Part shown: positions 5,656 to 5,694 of the stretch, in pieces
Position numbering within the stretch: the stretch's first letter is position 1
Layout: every line of letters begins with the position of its first letter
NCBI GenBank assembly: GCA_019417145.1
Contig: DXVY01000121.1
Location: forward strand, 1 to 5,694
Direction: 5' to 3'
Source: Clostridiales bacterium
GTDB taxonomy: Bacteria; Bacillota; Clostridia; Oscillospirales; Acutalibacteraceae
Length of the DNA: 5,694 nt
Made by a program: the position numbers and the translations under genes
Notes under the pieces: model-generated
What the model saw: the letters and a program-made list of their open reading frames with translations, nothing else
What the model was told of the DNA's origin: nothing
Databases searched by the model: none

Positions 5656-5694
5656 TCACGGCGCGGGAAAGCCCATAGACCGCCGATAGCACTC
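5656..5694 (-). CDS. Possible C-terminal end of an upstream minus-strand gene (partial)
   Basis: One minus-strand frame is open from the right edge to TGA at 5658-5656 and reads ECYRRSMGFPAP. The stop lies 22 nt before a minus-strand terminator, the usual spacing for a gene end. A CYRRSMGF-like ending is reminiscent of GNAT acetyltransferases, but 12 residues cannot establish a family. The other two frames are also open at the edge, so the choice rests only on the terminator spacing. Confidence 0.25.
   Translation of the reverse strand, partial: ECYRRSMGFPAP

Noticed and set aside
5641..5694. Possible lysine riboswitch because AGAGGT occurs near lysine genes
   Set aside because: It is on the wrong strand for asd, and the rest of the conserved lysine-riboswitch core is not seen.

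Overview
This is a housekeeping segment from a fairly GC-rich Firmicute, most likely a Clostridium cluster IV (Oscillospiraceae-like) bacterium. That placement is inferred from a tyrosyl-tRNA T-box leader, strong AGGAG-type ribosome binding sites, GC-rich coding sequence, A/T-tract intrinsic terminators, and the gene set asd-dapA-dapB plus an ACT-domain gene. No database search was possible.

Layout. Plus strand: the window opens inside the C-terminal part of a MATE-family membrane transporter (to 335). A strong promoter overlaps its stop codon and starts a roughly 320-nt leader that is a classic tyrosine T-box riboswitch: specifier TAC, T-box motif, antiterminator and terminator. It controls tyrS (689-1909). 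A 13-bp bidirectional terminator separates tyrS from the genes converging on it from the other side. Minus strand, in transcription order: a possible 13-codon gene end at the right edge followed by an intrinsic terminator, then asd (5529-4444), dapA (4309-3422), dapB (3295-2537) and a 154-aa double-ACT protein (2439-1975).

How the genes work together. Asd, DapA and DapB carry out consecutive steps from aspartyl-4-phosphate to tetrahydrodipicolinate, towards diaminopimelate (cell wall) and lysine. The fourth gene looks like the regulatory part of aspartokinase with no kinase domain, so it may confer lysine/threonine feedback on this pathway. The spacers are long (134, 126 and 97 nt). The dapA-dapB spacer holds a strong intrinsic terminator on the coding strand and a promoter-like sequence overlapping the dapA stop, so dapB and the ACT gene may be transcribed or attenuated separately from asd-dapA.

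I found no mobile element, CRISPR array, tRNA or rRNA, and no clearly new multi-gene system. The points most worth a second look are the free-standing ACT protein and the dapA-dapB control region.
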